This document shows, piece after piece, positions 8,374 through 17,533 of a DNA stretch of 64,000 nucleotides. The notes beneath the pieces were generated by a model. That model was not told the DNA's origin, did no database searches, and was given only the letters and a program-made list of their open reading frames with translations. Both the position numbers and the translations under genes were made by a program. How positions within the stretch are numbered: position 1 is the first letter of the stretch; every line of letters starts with the position of its first letter. Location of the stretch: NCBI GenBank assembly GCA_030604885.1, contig JAUVUZ010000011.1, forward strand, positions 1 to 64,000, written 5' to 3'. The stretch is from Alphaproteobacteria bacterium (GTDB lineage Bacteria > Pseudomonadota > Alphaproteobacteria > Rhodospirillales > Rhodospirillaceae).

Positions 8374-8406
8374 CGGGCGCTTTCCCGCGCCCGTCATTTC
8401 GGGCGC
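8374..8406 (+). promoter_or_regulatory. alternative hairpins in the pyrB leader
   Basis: The segment GCGCCCG (8387-8393) lies between two identical copies of CGGGCGC (8374-8380 and 8400-8406). It can pair perfectly with either, in both cases with a six-base loop, giving two mutually exclusive 7-bp hairpins. The second ends five bases before the pyrB ATG, and no clear Shine-Dalgarno is visible there. The arrangement could act as an attenuator or translation switch, or be chance in GC-rich DNA. Confidence 0.3.
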
Positions 8407-8411
8407 GCTCC

Positions 8412-9359
8412 ATGACACCGATCTACGCACAACGCCATCTCCTGGGCACGCGGTCGCTGACCGCCCCGGAGATCACCGACCTGCTCGACCGCGCCGACCG
8501 CTACGCCGCGGTCAACCGCTCGGCGGAGAAGAAACTGGCGGTGCTCGCCGGGCGCACCGTGGTCAACCTGTTCTACGAAAACTCCACCCGCACCCGCACC
8601 AGCTTCGAGCTGGCGGCCAAGCGCCTGGGGGCGGACGTGGTCAACATGCAGACCGGCGCCAGCTCGGTGGCCAAGGGCGAAACCCTGATCGACACCGCCG
8701 CCACCTTGAACGCCATGCACCCCGACGTGCTGGTGGTGCGGCACCAGGATTCCGGCGCCGTCAGCCTGCTGTCGCAAAAGGTCAACTGCGCGGTGGTCAA
8801 CGCGGGCGACGGCAAGCACGAGCACCCCACCCAGGCGCTGCTCGACGCCCTCACCATCCGCCGCCGCAAGGGCCGGCTGGCGGGCCTCAAGGTGGCGATC
8901 TGCGGCGACGTGCTGCACAGCCGGGTGGCGCGCTCCAACATCCACCTGCTCGCCGCCATGGGGGCGGAGGTGCGGCTGGTGGCGCCGCGCACCCTCTGCA
9001 TTCCGGGGGCCGAGAGCCTGGGGGTTTCGGTGTTCCACGACCTCCGCGCCGGGATCGCCGATTGCGACATCGTGATGATGCTGCGCATCCAGAACGAGCG
9101 GATGTCGGGCGGTTTCATCCCCTCCACCCGCGAGTACTTCCGCTTTTTCGGCCTCGACCGCGAGAAGCTGGCGGCCGCCAAACCCGACGCCCTGGTGATG
9201 CACCCGGGGCCGATGAACCGCGGCGTCGAGATCGACTCCGACATCGCCGACGACGTGGAGCGCAGCGTCATCCGCGAGCAGGTGGAGATGGGCGTGGCGG
9301 TGCGCATGGCGGTGCTCGAAACCCTGACCCTCAACCTCGCGCGCGGGGGCGACCGATGA
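8412..9359 (+). CDS. pyrB: aspartate carbamoyltransferase catalytic subunit
   Basis: A 315-residue enzyme that condenses carbamoyl phosphate with aspartate in step two of pyrimidine synthesis. The carbamoyl-phosphate loop STRTRTSFE starts at Ser58, HPTQALLD supplies the second substrate contact, and the domain-two motif HPGPMNRG is present. No pyrI regulatory subunit is seen. The stop overlaps the start of the dihydroorotase-like gene by four bases, so the two proteins are made together and may form the ATCase-DHOase assembly known from several bacteria. Confidence 0.97.
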   Translation: MTPIYAQRHLLGTRSLTAPEITDLLDRADRYAAVNRSAEKKLAVLAGRTVVNLFYENSTRTRTSFELAAKRLGADVVNMQTGASSVAKGETLIDTAATLNAMHPDVLVVRHQDSGAVSLLSQKVNCAVVNAGDGKHEHPTQALLDALTIRRRKGRLAGLKVAICGDVLHSRVARSNIHLLAAMGAEVRLVAPRTLCIPGAESLGVSVFHDLRAGIADCDIVMMLRIQNERMSGGFIPSTREYFRFFGLDREKLAAAKPDALVMHPGPMNRGVEIDSDIADDVERSVIREQVEMGVAVRMAVLETLTLNLARGGDR

Positions 9360-10657
9360 AACCGACCGCCGGAACCACCGTCTTCCTCAACGCCCGCCTG
9401 CTGGACCCGGCGAGCGGCCGCGACCAGACCGGCGGCGTGCTGGTCACCGGCGAGCGCATCGCCGCCATCGGGCCGGAAGTGCAGGTGCCCGCCGGGGCCG
9501 AGGTCGTCGACTGCCGCGGCCTCTGCCTCGCGCCCGGCCTCGTCGACATGCGGGTGCAGCTGTGCGAGCCGGGGGCGGAGCACAAGGAAACCATCGCCTC
9601 CGCCGCGCGCGCCGCGGTGGCGGGCGGCGTCACCGCCATGGCCTGCCTGCCCAACACCGACCCGGTGATCGACAACGACGCGGTGGTGGAGTTCGTCGCC
9701 CGCCGCGCCCGCCTCGCCGGGCTGGCGAAGGTCTACCCCTACGGCGCCGCCACCAAGGGCACCCGCGGCGAGGAAATCGCCGAAATCGGCCTGCTCGCCG
9801 ACTCCGGCGCGGTGGCGTTCACCGACGGCACCCGCGCGGTCGGCTCGGCGATGGTGATGAACCGCCTGCTCTCCTACGCCGCGAGCTTCGGCTTCCTGAT
9901 CGCCCAGCACCCCGAGGAGCCGACCATGGGCGGCGGCGACATGAACGCGGGCGAGACCGCCGGCGGCCTCGGCCTTTCGGGCGTCTCCCCAGCGGCCGAG
10001 TGGATCCTGCTGGAGCGCGACCTGCGCCTGGTCGAGATCACCGGCGCGCGCTACCACGCCGCCCACCTCTCCACCGCCGAAAGCGTCGCGATCGTCCGCC
10101 GCGCCAAGGCGCGCGGGCTGTCGGTCACCTGCGACTGTACGCCGCCGCACTTCCTTCTCACCGAGGCGGCGGTGGGCGAGTTCCGCACCTTCGCCAAGCT
10201 CTCGCCGCCGCTGCGGAAGGAAAGCGACCGCCAGGCCCTGCTCGCCGGGCTGAAGGACGGCACCATCGACTGCGTCGCCTCCGACCACTGCCCGCAGGAT
10301 TCGGATTCCAAGCGCAAGACCTTCCACGACGCGGCGTTCGGCGGCGTCGGCGTGCAGACCCTGCTCTCGGCGGTGCTGGAGCTGACGCGGGAGGCGGACA
10401 TGCCCCTGCTCGACGCCCTCGCCACCGTCACCGTCAACCCGGCACGCCTGCTCGGGCTTCCCGGCGGGCGGTTGGAGCCGGGCGCGCCCGCCGACCTCGT
10501 GGTGTTCGACCCGCACCGCCGCTGGCGGGTGGGCGCCGAAACCCTGCTGTCCAAATCCAGGAATTCGCCGTTCGACGAGGCGGAGATGACCGGCGCGGTG
10601 GTCCGCACCGTCGTCGACGGCCGCAGCGTCTTCATCGGCGCGGAGATCGATTCATGA
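9356..10657 (+). CDS. pyrC: dihydroorotase-like protein without the HxH motif
   Basis: A 433-residue amidohydrolase-fold protein in the normal pyrC position behind pyrB, overlapping it by ATGA. The usual DMHVHLREPG reads [10 protein letters not shown] here (residues ~64-73), so both histidines of the metal-binding HxH are missing. A later His (AQHPEE), the AAHLST His and the SDHCP Asp are kept. Inactive DHOase-like PyrC' subunits that shape ATCase are known in Pseudomonas, so this protein may be structural, with a true dihydroorotase elsewhere. Alternatively it is an active divergent enzyme. Membership of the family is sure; catalysis is not. Confidence 0.88.
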   Translation: MKPTAGTTVFLNARLLDPASGRDQTGGVLVTGERIAAIGPEVQVPAGAEVVDCRGLCLAPGLVDMRVQLCEPGAEHKETIASAARAAVAGGVTAMACLPNTDPVIDNDAVVEFVARRARLAGLAKVYPYGAATKGTRGEEIAEIGLLADSGAVAFTDGTRAVGSAMVMNRLLSYAASFGFLIAQHPEEPTMGGGDMNAGETAGGLGLSGVSPAAEWILLERDLRLVEITGARYHAAHLSTAESVAIVRRAKARGLSVTCDCTPPHFLLTEAAVGEFRTFAKLSPPLRKESDRQALLAGLKDGTIDCVASDHCPQDSDSKRKTFHDAAFGGVGVQTLLSAVLELTREADMPLLDALATVTVNPARLLGLPGGRLEPGAPADLVVFDPHRRWRVGAETLLSKSRNSPFDEAEMTGAVVRTVVDGRSVFIGAEIDS

Positions 10658-11265
10658 CCAGCGCCCTCGTCCTGATCCTCGCCGCCGTCGGCGGCTACCT
10701 GCTCGGCTCGATCCCGTTCGGCCTCGTCCTCACCCGCATGGCCGGGCTGGGCGACCTGCGCACCATCGGCTCGGGCAACATCGGCGCCACCAACGTGCTG
10801 CGCACCGGCCGCAAGGGCCTGGCCCTCGCCACTCTCCTGCTCGATTCCGGCAAGGGCGCGATCGCCGCGCTGGCGGCGTGGGGGCTTTGGGATTCCCGCG
10901 CGGCGCTGGCGGCGGGGCTGTTCGCGGTGCTCGGCCACAATTTCCCGGTGTGGCTCAAGATGAAGGGCGGCAAGGGCGTCGCCACCACCTTGGGCGTGCT
11001 GCTCGCCACCTCGCCGCTGGTCGGCCTCGCCGCCTGCCTCACCTGGCTCGGCATGGCGTTCGCGTTCAAGTATTCGTCGCTCTCCGCGCTGGTGGCGCTG
11101 ACGCTGGCGCCGTTCGTCGCCCTCGCCCTCGGCCAGCCCGCCCACGCGCTGGTGTTCGCGGTGCTGGCGACGCTGGTGGTGGCGCGCCACCACGCCAACA
11201 TCAAGCGCCTGCTGGCGGGCACCGAGCCGCGCATCGACATCGGCAAGAAGTTCAAGAAATCCTAG
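10654..11265 (+). CDS. plsY: glycerol-3-phosphate acyltransferase PlsY
   Basis: A 203-residue membrane enzyme that transfers acyl groups from acyl-phosphate to glycerol 3-phosphate, the first step of phospholipid synthesis. It has about five hydrophobic helices. All three conserved PlsY motifs are visible: GSIPFGLVL, then [14 protein letters not shown], then [19 protein letters not shown]. The ATG overlaps the previous stop by four bases, placing it in the pyrB-pyrC transcript. The lysine-rich C-terminal end is cytoplasmic. Confidence 0.96.
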   Translation: MTSALVLILAAVGGYLLGSIPFGLVLTRMAGLGDLRTIGSGNIGATNVLRTGRKGLALATLLLDSGKGAIAALAAWGLWDSRAALAAGLFAVLGHNFPVWLKMKGGKGVATTLGVLLATSPLVGLAACLTWLGMAFAFKYSSLSALVALTLAPFVALALGQPAHALVFAVLATLVVARHHANIKRLLAGTEPRIDIGKKFKKS

Positions 11266-11275
11266 GACCGGCGCC

Positions 11276-12403
11276 ATGCCCCCACTGACCGACGAAGACC
11301 GGATCGACTGGCTGCGCCTCAGCCGGTCCGAGAACGTCGGCCCGGTGGCGTTCCGCCGCCTGCTCGCCCGCTTCGGCTCGGCGGGCGCGGCGCTCGCGGC
11401 CCTGCCCGACCTCGCCCGCTCCGGCGGCCTGCGGCGGCCGATCGCGGTGGCGCCGCGCGCGGCGGCGGAGGCGGAGCTGGCGGCGCTCGACCGCATCGGC
11501 GGCCGCCTGCTCGCCCTCCCCGACCCCGACTATCCGCCGCTGCTGCGCGAGATTTCCGACGCGCCGCCGGTGCTCTGCGCGCTCGGCCGGGTGGACCTGC
11601 TGCACCGCCCGGCGGCGGCGATCGTGGGGGCGCGCAACGCCTCGGTCCACGGCGGGCGGTTCGCCCACCGCCTGGCGGCCGATCTCGTGGCGGCGGGCGT
11701 GGTGGTGGTCTCTGGCTTCGCGCGCGGCATCGACGCCGCCGCCCACGCGGGCGCGGGCGCGGCGCACACCGTGGCGGTGATGGCGGGCGGCGCCGACGTG
11801 ATCTACCCGCGCGAAAACCGCAGCTTATGGGAGGCGATCCGCGCCGAGGGCTGCGTGGTCTCGGAAATGCCGCCCGGCACCGAGCCGCAGGCGCGTCACT
11901 TCCCGCGCCGCAACCGCATCGTCTCCGGCCTCGCCCGGGGCGTGGTGGTGGTGGAGGCGACGCCGCGCTCCGGCTCGCTCATCACCGCGCGCCTCGCGGG
12001 CGAACAGGGGCGCGAGGTGATGGCGGTGCCGGGCTTCCCCGCCGACCCGCGTTCGGGCGGCACCAACGCCCTGATCAAGGACGGCGCGACCCTGGTGGAA
12101 AGCGCGGAAGACGTGATCTCCGCCATTGCGCCGCGGCGGACTCCGGCGCAAGGTTCGCTTCCAGGTTTCGCCGAGGCGGAGGCGCCGCCGGTGCCCGCGC
12201 GGCTGATCGCGGCGCCGGAAAGCGCGGTTGAGCGCCGGGAGAGATTGCTCGAATCTTTGACCTCGGCACCGCTTCCGGTTGACGTGGCGCTGCGCGAATG
12301 TCAATTGTCTGCTGCCGAGGGCGCGGTCGCGCTGCTGGAACTGGAGCTTGCCGGGCGCATCGAACGCCTGCCCGGACAGATGATCGCCCGGATCCCCGGG
12401 TGA
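11276..12403 (+). CDS. dprA: DNA processing protein DprA
   Basis: A 375-residue protein that loads RecA on incoming single-stranded DNA during natural transformation. It has an N-terminal SAM-like helical part (LSRSENVGPVAFRRLL), the central Rossmann-fold DprA domain (IVGARNASVHGGRFA, SGFARGIDAAAH, FPRRNRIVSGL, SGSLITARLA, PGFPADPRSGGTN) and a C-terminal winged-helix DML1-like domain after residue ~310. It starts ten bases after plsY and precedes topA, an order common in proteobacteria. Presence of dprA alone does not prove competence. Confidence 0.95.
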   Translation: MPPLTDEDRIDWLRLSRSENVGPVAFRRLLARFGSAGAALAALPDLARSGGLRRPIAVAPRAAAEAELAALDRIGGRLLALPDPDYPPLLREISDAPPVLCALGRVDLLHRPAAAIVGARNASVHGGRFAHRLAADLVAAGVVVVSGFARGIDAAAHAGAGAAHTVAVMAGGADVIYPRENRSLWEAIRAEGCVVSEMPPGTEPQARHFPRRNRIVSGLARGVVVVEATPRSGSLITARLAGEQGREVMAVPGFPADPRSGGTNALIKDGATLVESAEDVISAIAPRRTPAQGSLPGFAEAEAPPVPARLIAAPESAVERRERLLESLTSAPLPVDVALRECQLSAAEGAVALLELELAGRIERLPGQMIARIPG

Positions 12404-12458
12404 TCCATACGCACTCTCGGATTTTTCCCGCTCGCGGGCTTCAAGCTGAAGGTAGTTC

Positions 12459-15170
12459 ATGGACGTCGTCGTCGTCGAATCCCCGGCCAAGGCCAAGACC
12501 ATCAACAAGTATCTCGGCTCCGGCTACCATGTGATCGCGAGCTACGGCCACATCCGCGACCTTCCGGCGAAGGACGGCTCGGTGGACCCGGACGGCGGCT
12601 TCGCGATGCAGTGGGAAATCGCCGCCAACGACGAAAAGCACATCAAGGCGATCGCCGACGCGGTCAAGAAGGCCGACGGCCTGATCCTCGCCACCGACCC
12701 GGATCGCGAGGGAGAGGCGATCTCCTGGCACGTCCAGGACGAACTGGCGAAGCGCAACCTGCTCAAGGACAAGCCGGTCAGGCGCGTGGTGTTCAACGAA
12801 ATCACCAAGCGCGCGATTCTCGAGGCGATGAACCACCCGCGCAAGGTGGACCAGGAACTGGTGCAGGCCTACCTCGCCCGCCGCGCGCTGGATTACCTCG
12901 TCGGCTTCACCCTTTCGCCGGTGCTGTGGCGCAAGCTGCCGGGCAGCCGCTCGGCGGGGCGCGTGCAATCGGTGGCGCTGCGCCTGATCTGCGAGCGCGA
13001 GAAGGAAATCGAGGATTTCCGCTCCGACGAATACTGGACCATCGACGGCAGCTTCCTCACCCAGGCGGGCGCGCCGTTCACCGCCCGCCTCACCCACTTC
13101 GACGGCAAGAAGCTCGACAAGCTCGGCGTCTCCGGCGAGGCGATGGCCAAGGGCATCGAGCTGGCGCTGCGCAACGCCGCCTTCTCGGTGGGGTCGGTGG
13201 AGCGCAAGCAGACCCGCCGCAATCCCTATCCGCCGTTCACCACCTCGACCCTCCAGCAGGAGGCGGCGCGCAAGCTGCACTTCGGCGCCAAGAAGACCAT
13301 GGACGTGGCCCAGCGCCTCTACGAGGGCGTGGACCTGGGCGGCGAGACCGTCGGTCTCATCACCTACATGCGAACCGACGGCGTGACCCTGGCGCAGGAG
13401 GCGATCGAGGGCGCGCGCAGCGTGATCGCCCGCGACTTCGGCCAGAACTACCTGCCGCCCAGCCCGCGCATCTACAAGACCAAGGCGAAGAACGCCCAGG
13501 AGGCCCACGAGGCGATCCGCCCCACCGACCTCTCGCGCACCCCGGCCTCGGTGGCGCACCTGCTCAACCGCGACCAGGCCCGCCTCTACGAACTGATCTG
13601 GAAGCGCACCCTGGCGAGCCAGATGGAAAGCGCGGTGCTCGACCAGGTGGCGGTGGACGTGACCGCCCCCTCCGCCAAGGCGACGCTGCGCGCCACCGGC
13701 TCGATCGTCGCGTTCGACGGTTTCCTCAAGGTCTACCGCGAGGACAGCGACGACGCCGAGGGCAAGACCGCCGACGACGCCGACCGCCGCCTGCCGCAGA
13801 TGGCCGAGGGCCAGGTTCTGGCGTTGCAGGACATCCTCTCCGAGCAGCACTTCACCCAGCCGCCGCCCCGCTATTCGGAAGCGAGCCTGGTGAAGAAGCT
13901 CGAGGAGCTGGGCATCGGCCGCCCCTCCACCTACGCCTCGATCATCTCGGTGCTGCAGGACCGCGACTACGTGCGCCTCGACCAGCGCCGCTTCATTCCC
14001 GAGGATCGCGGCCGGGTGGTGACCGCGTTCCTGGAGAACTACTTCAGCCGCTACGTGCAGTACGGCTTCACCGCCGAGCTGGAACAGCAGCTCGACGAGA
14101 TTTCCGACGGCAAGCGCGCGTGGCAGCAGGTGCTCACCGCGTTCTGGCGCGATTTCGCCGCCGCCGTGGAGGCCACCAAGGATCTGCGCGTCTCCCAGGT
14201 GCTCGACCAGTTGGACGCCGACCTCGGCCCCCACTTCTTCCCCGAGAAGGAGGACGGCAGCGATCCGCGCGCCTGCCCGCAGTGCGGCACCGGCCGCCTC
14301 GGCCTGCGGCTCGGGCGGCACGGCGCGTTCATCGGCTGCTCCAACTACCCCGAGTGCCGCTACACCCGGCCCTTGAGCTTCGGCGTCGGCCAGAACGGCA
14401 ACGGCGAGGACGCCGCCGTGCTCGAAGGCCCGCGCGTGCTGGGGCCGGACCCGGAAACCGGCATGGCGGTGAGCGTGCGCAAGGGGCCGTATGGCGACTA
14501 CGTGCAGCTCGGCGAGGAACGCACCGAGCCGCCCGCCCCCGGCAGCCGCGCCAAGAAGCCCAAGGTGGTGAAGCCCAAGCGCGTCTCCCTGCCGCGCGGC
14601 ATGGAGGCGGTGTCGGTGACCCTGGAGCAGGCGGTGGCGCTGCTCGCCCTGCCGCGCGACCTGGGCCACGACCCGGAAACCGGCGAGGCGGTGCAGGCGG
14701 GCCTCGGCCGCTTCGGCCCCTACGTCAAGCGCGGCGCGATCTACAAGTCCCTCGCCGCCACCGACGACGTGCTCTCGGTGGACCTGGGCCGCGCGCTGGA
14801 GCTGATTTCCCAGTCCCCGGCGTCCAAGAACCCGCCCAAGGAACTCGGCGCCCACCCGGCCGACGGCAAGCCGGTGTCGTTGCGCCAGGGGCGGTTCGGT
14901 CCCTATGTTCAGCATGGACAGTTGCGCGCCACCCTGCCCAAGGCGGACCGCGAGGCGGGCGACCTCGGCCTCGCCCGCGCGGTGGAAATCCTCGCGGCCA
15001 AGGCGGCGAAGGACGGCGGCGCCGCCCCCGCCAAGGCGGCCAAGCCGGCCAAGGCCGAGGCGCCGAAAAAGGCCGCCGCCGCCAAGAAACCGGCGGCGAA
15101 GAAGGCCCCGGCGAAGACCAAGCCCGCCGCGGCGAAGAAGGCCCCGGCGCAGAAGAAGGAACGCGCGTGA
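12459..15170 (+). CDS. topA: DNA topoisomerase I
   Basis: A 903-residue type IA topoisomerase that relaxes negative supercoils. The Toprim domain opens with VVVESPAKAKTINKYLG and carries the TDPDREGEAISWH metal site. The catalytic tyrosine is Tyr303 in ITYMRTDG. A four-cysteine zinc finger (CPQCGTG followed by CSNYPEC) lies at about 607-635, followed by several topo-C-terminal repeats ending in RFGPYV (three readable). The last ~70 residues are a Lys/Ala/Pro-rich tail typical of high-GC alphaproteobacterial TopA. The stop overlaps the GTG start of rnr. Confidence 0.97.
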   Translation: MDVVVVESPAKAKTINKYLGSGYHVIASYGHIRDLPAKDGSVDPDGGFAMQWEIAANDEKHIKAIADAVKKADGLILATDPDREGEAISWHVQDELAKRNLLKDKPVRRVVFNEITKRAILEAMNHPRKVDQELVQAYLARRALDYLVGFTLSPVLWRKLPGSRSAGRVQSVALRLICEREKEIEDFRSDEYWTIDGSFLTQAGAPFTARLTHFDGKKLDKLGVSGEAMAKGIELALRNAAFSVGSVERKQTRRNPYPPFTTSTLQQEAARKLHFGAKKTMDVAQRLYEGVDLGGETVGLITYMRTDGVTLAQEAIEGARSVIARDFGQNYLPPSPRIYKTKAKNAQEAHEAIRPTDLSRTPASVAHLLNRDQARLYELIWKRTLASQMESAVLDQVAVDVTAPSAKATLRATGSIVAFDGFLKVYREDSDDAEGKTADDADRRLPQMAEGQVLALQDILSEQHFTQPPPRYSEASLVKKLEELGIGRPSTYASIISVLQDRDYVRLDQRRFIPEDRGRVVTAFLENYFSRYVQYGFTAELEQQLDEISDGKRAWQQVLTAFWRDFAAAVEATKDLRVSQVLDQLDADLGPHFFPEKEDGSDPRACPQCGTGRLGLRLGRHGAFIGCSNYPECRYTRPLSFGVGQNGNGEDAAVLEGPRVLGPDPETGMAVSVRKGPYGDYVQLGEERTEPPAPGSRAKKPKVVKPKRVSLPRGMEAVSVTLEQAVALLALPRDLGHDPETGEAVQAGLGRFGPYVKRGAIYKSLAATDDVLSVDLGRALELISQSPASKNPPKELGAHPADGKPVSLRQGRFGPYVQHGQLRATLPKADREAGDLGLARAVEILAAKAAKDGGAAPAKAAKPAKAEAPKKAAAAKKPAAKKAPAKTKPAAAKKAPAQKKERA

Positions 15171-17482
15171 CCGCGAAAAAGACCCCGCTCCCGACCAAGG
15201 AGCAACTCGCCGCCTTCATCCGCGAAGCCGGCGCCGACGTCGGCAAGCGGGAGATCGCGCGCGCCTTTTCGATCACCGGCGACGACCGCCAGATTCTCAA
15301 GGACATGCTGCGCGAGCTGGCCTCCGAGGGCAAGGTGCGCAAGAGCGCCAAGCGCGCCTTCGCCGACCCGGAGGTGCTGCCGACGGTGACGGTGATCGAG
15401 ATCCACGCCGCCGACGGCGAAGGCGAGCTGCTCGCCCGGCCGGTGACCCAGGCGGACTGGGACATCGCCAAGACCGCCGGGGCCGAGGCGCCGGCGATCC
15501 GCGTCGCCAAGTCGGACCGCATCAAGCCCGCCGTGGGGGTCGGCGACCGCCTGCTGGCGCGGCTCGAACCGCAGGGCCGCAACCGCTACCTCGCCAAGCC
15601 GATCCGCCGGATTTCCCACGGCGCCGCGCGCATCCTCGGCATCGTCGAGGCGGCGGGCGACGCCTTCGTGCTGCGCGCCACCGACCGCAAGGCGGCGGGC
15701 GAGTTCAGCATTCTCCCCGCCGACCTCGGCCCCGCCAAGGCGGGCGACCTCGTCACCGCCGAACTGCTGCCGCGCCGCGGCAACCGCTACGGCGCCAAGC
15801 AGGTGCGCGTCGTCGAGCGCCTCGGCAGCCGCACCGACGCCAAGGCCTTCAGCCTGATCGCGCTGCACGCCAACGAAATCCCCTACGTCTTCCCCGAACC
15901 GGCGCTGCGCCAGGCGGAGGCGGCGAAGCCGGTCACCGCCCTCGGCAACCGCGTCGATTTGCGCAAGGTGCCGCTCGTCACCATCGACGGCGAGGACGCG
16001 CGCGACTTCGACGACGCGGTGTTCGCCGAGCCGGACCCGGACCCGGAAAACCCCGGCGGCTGGCATCTGCTGGTCGCGATCGCCGACGTCGCCTGGTACG
16101 TCCGCCCCGGCGACGCCCTCGACCGCGCCGCCAAGGAGCGCGGCAACTCGGTCTACTTCCCCGACCGCGTCGTGCCGATGCTGCCGGAGCAATTGTCCAA
16201 CGACCTCTGCTCCCTCCGCCCCGACGGCGACCGCCCCTGCATGGTGGCGGAAATGTGGATCGACGCCGAGGGCCGGAAGACCCGCCACCGCTTCTTCCGC
16301 GCGCTGATGCGCTCGGCGGCGCGGCTCACCTACACCCAGGTGCAGCGCGCCCAGGACGGGCAGACCGACGACGCCACCGACCCGCTGATGGACGCGGTGA
16401 TCCTCCCCCTCTACGGCGCCTACGCCGCCCTCGACCGGGCGCGGCAGGCGCGCGGCACCCTCGACCTCGACATTCCGGAAAAGAAGATCCAGGTGGACGA
16501 GACCGGCAAGGTGACCGGCGTGCAGGTGCGCGAACGCTTCGACAGCCACAAGCTGATCGAGGAGTTCATGATCCTCGCCAACGTCGCCGCCGCCGAGGCG
16601 CTGGAATCGGTGCGCCAGCCGGTGGTCTACCGCGTCCACGACGAACCCTCGCTGGAAAAGCTCGAGGCCCTGCGCACCACGCTTCAGACCGTCGGCATCC
16701 GCCTCGCCAAGGGGCAGGTGATGCAGCCCAAGCACTTCATGCGCATCCTCGAACAGGCGGACCGCCTGCCCGCGAGGGAAATGGTGCACCAGATGGTGCT
16801 GCGCACCCAGGCGCAGGCGCAGTACGACTTCGCCAACATCGGCCACTTCGGCCTCGCGCTGCGGCGCTACGCCCACTTCACCTCGCCGATCCGCCGCTAC
16901 GCCGACCTGCTGGTGCACCGCGCGCTGATCTCGGGCTTCGGCCTCGGCGAGGGCGGCCTGCCGCCCGACGCCCTCGCCACCGCCGACGAGGTCGCCGCCC
17001 ACATCTCGATGACCGAGCGCCGCGCCGCCAAGGCCGAACGCGAGGTGGTGGACCGCTACGCCGCGCTCTACCTCGCCGACCGCGTCGGCGCGCGGTTCGC
17101 CGGGCGCATCGGCGGCGTCGCGCGCTTCGGCCTGTTCGTCACCCTCGCCGAGACCGGGGCGGACGGGCTGATCCCGATCTCCACCCTGCCCAACGACTTC
17201 TATCGCCACGACGAGGCGCGCAACCGCCTGGTGGGCAGCCGCGACGGCCGGGTGTTCGCCCTCGGCGACACGGTGACGGTGCGGCTGCTGGAGGCGGACC
17301 CGGTGACCGGCTCGCTGGTGCTGGCGCTTTCGGACAGCGACGACGACGACGACGCGCCGCTGCCGCCGCGCGACCCGCAACGCTTCCGCACCGGGCCGAA
17401 GCGCACCCCGAAACCCCAGCGAACCCCAGGCGCGCCGGGGCGCGCCAAGGTTTCGAAAGGCAACGCCAAGCGCCGCCGTTGA
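15167..17482 (+). CDS. rnr: ribonuclease R
   Basis: A 771-residue 3'-to-5' exoribonuclease that degrades structured RNA. I chose the GTG at 15167, which overlaps the topA stop (GTGA) and gives a normal-length N-terminal winged-helix domain (REIARAFSI). Cold-shock domains follow, then the RNB catalytic domain with TIDGEDARDFDDAVF, whose aspartates bind magnesium. HFTSPIRRYADLLVHRALI is the conserved RNB end motif, the S1 domain spans ~625-715 (GRIGGVARFGLFVTL), and the tail is basic. Translation is probably coupled to topA. Confidence 0.96.
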   Translation: MTAKKTPLPTKEQLAAFIREAGADVGKREIARAFSITGDDRQILKDMLRELASEGKVRKSAKRAFADPEVLPTVTVIEIHAADGEGELLARPVTQADWDIAKTAGAEAPAIRVAKSDRIKPAVGVGDRLLARLEPQGRNRYLAKPIRRISHGAARILGIVEAAGDAFVLRATDRKAAGEFSILPADLGPAKAGDLVTAELLPRRGNRYGAKQVRVVERLGSRTDAKAFSLIALHANEIPYVFPEPALRQAEAAKPVTALGNRVDLRKVPLVTIDGEDARDFDDAVFAEPDPDPENPGGWHLLVAIADVAWYVRPGDALDRAAKERGNSVYFPDRVVPMLPEQLSNDLCSLRPDGDRPCMVAEMWIDAEGRKTRHRFFRALMRSAARLTYTQVQRAQDGQTDDATDPLMDAVILPLYGAYAALDRARQARGTLDLDIPEKKIQVDETGKVTGVQVRERFDSHKLIEEFMILANVAAAEALESVRQPVVYRVHDEPSLEKLEALRTTLQTVGIRLAKGQVMQPKHFMRILEQADRLPAREMVHQMVLRTQAQAQYDFANIGHFGLALRRYAHFTSPIRRYADLLVHRALISGFGLGEGGLPPDALATADEVAAHISMTERRAAKAEREVVDRYAALYLADRVGARFAGRIGGVARFGLFVTLAETGADGLIPISTLPNDFYRHDEARNRLVGSRDGRVFALGDTVTVRLLEADPVTGSLVLALSDSDDDDDAPLPPRDPQRFRTGPKRTPKPQRTPGAPGRAKVSKGNAKRRR

Positions 17483-17533
17483 CGTCGGCGTCCAGCCGGG
17501 GTTCACTACGCTTCTTTTGCGAAGGGAGCGACC

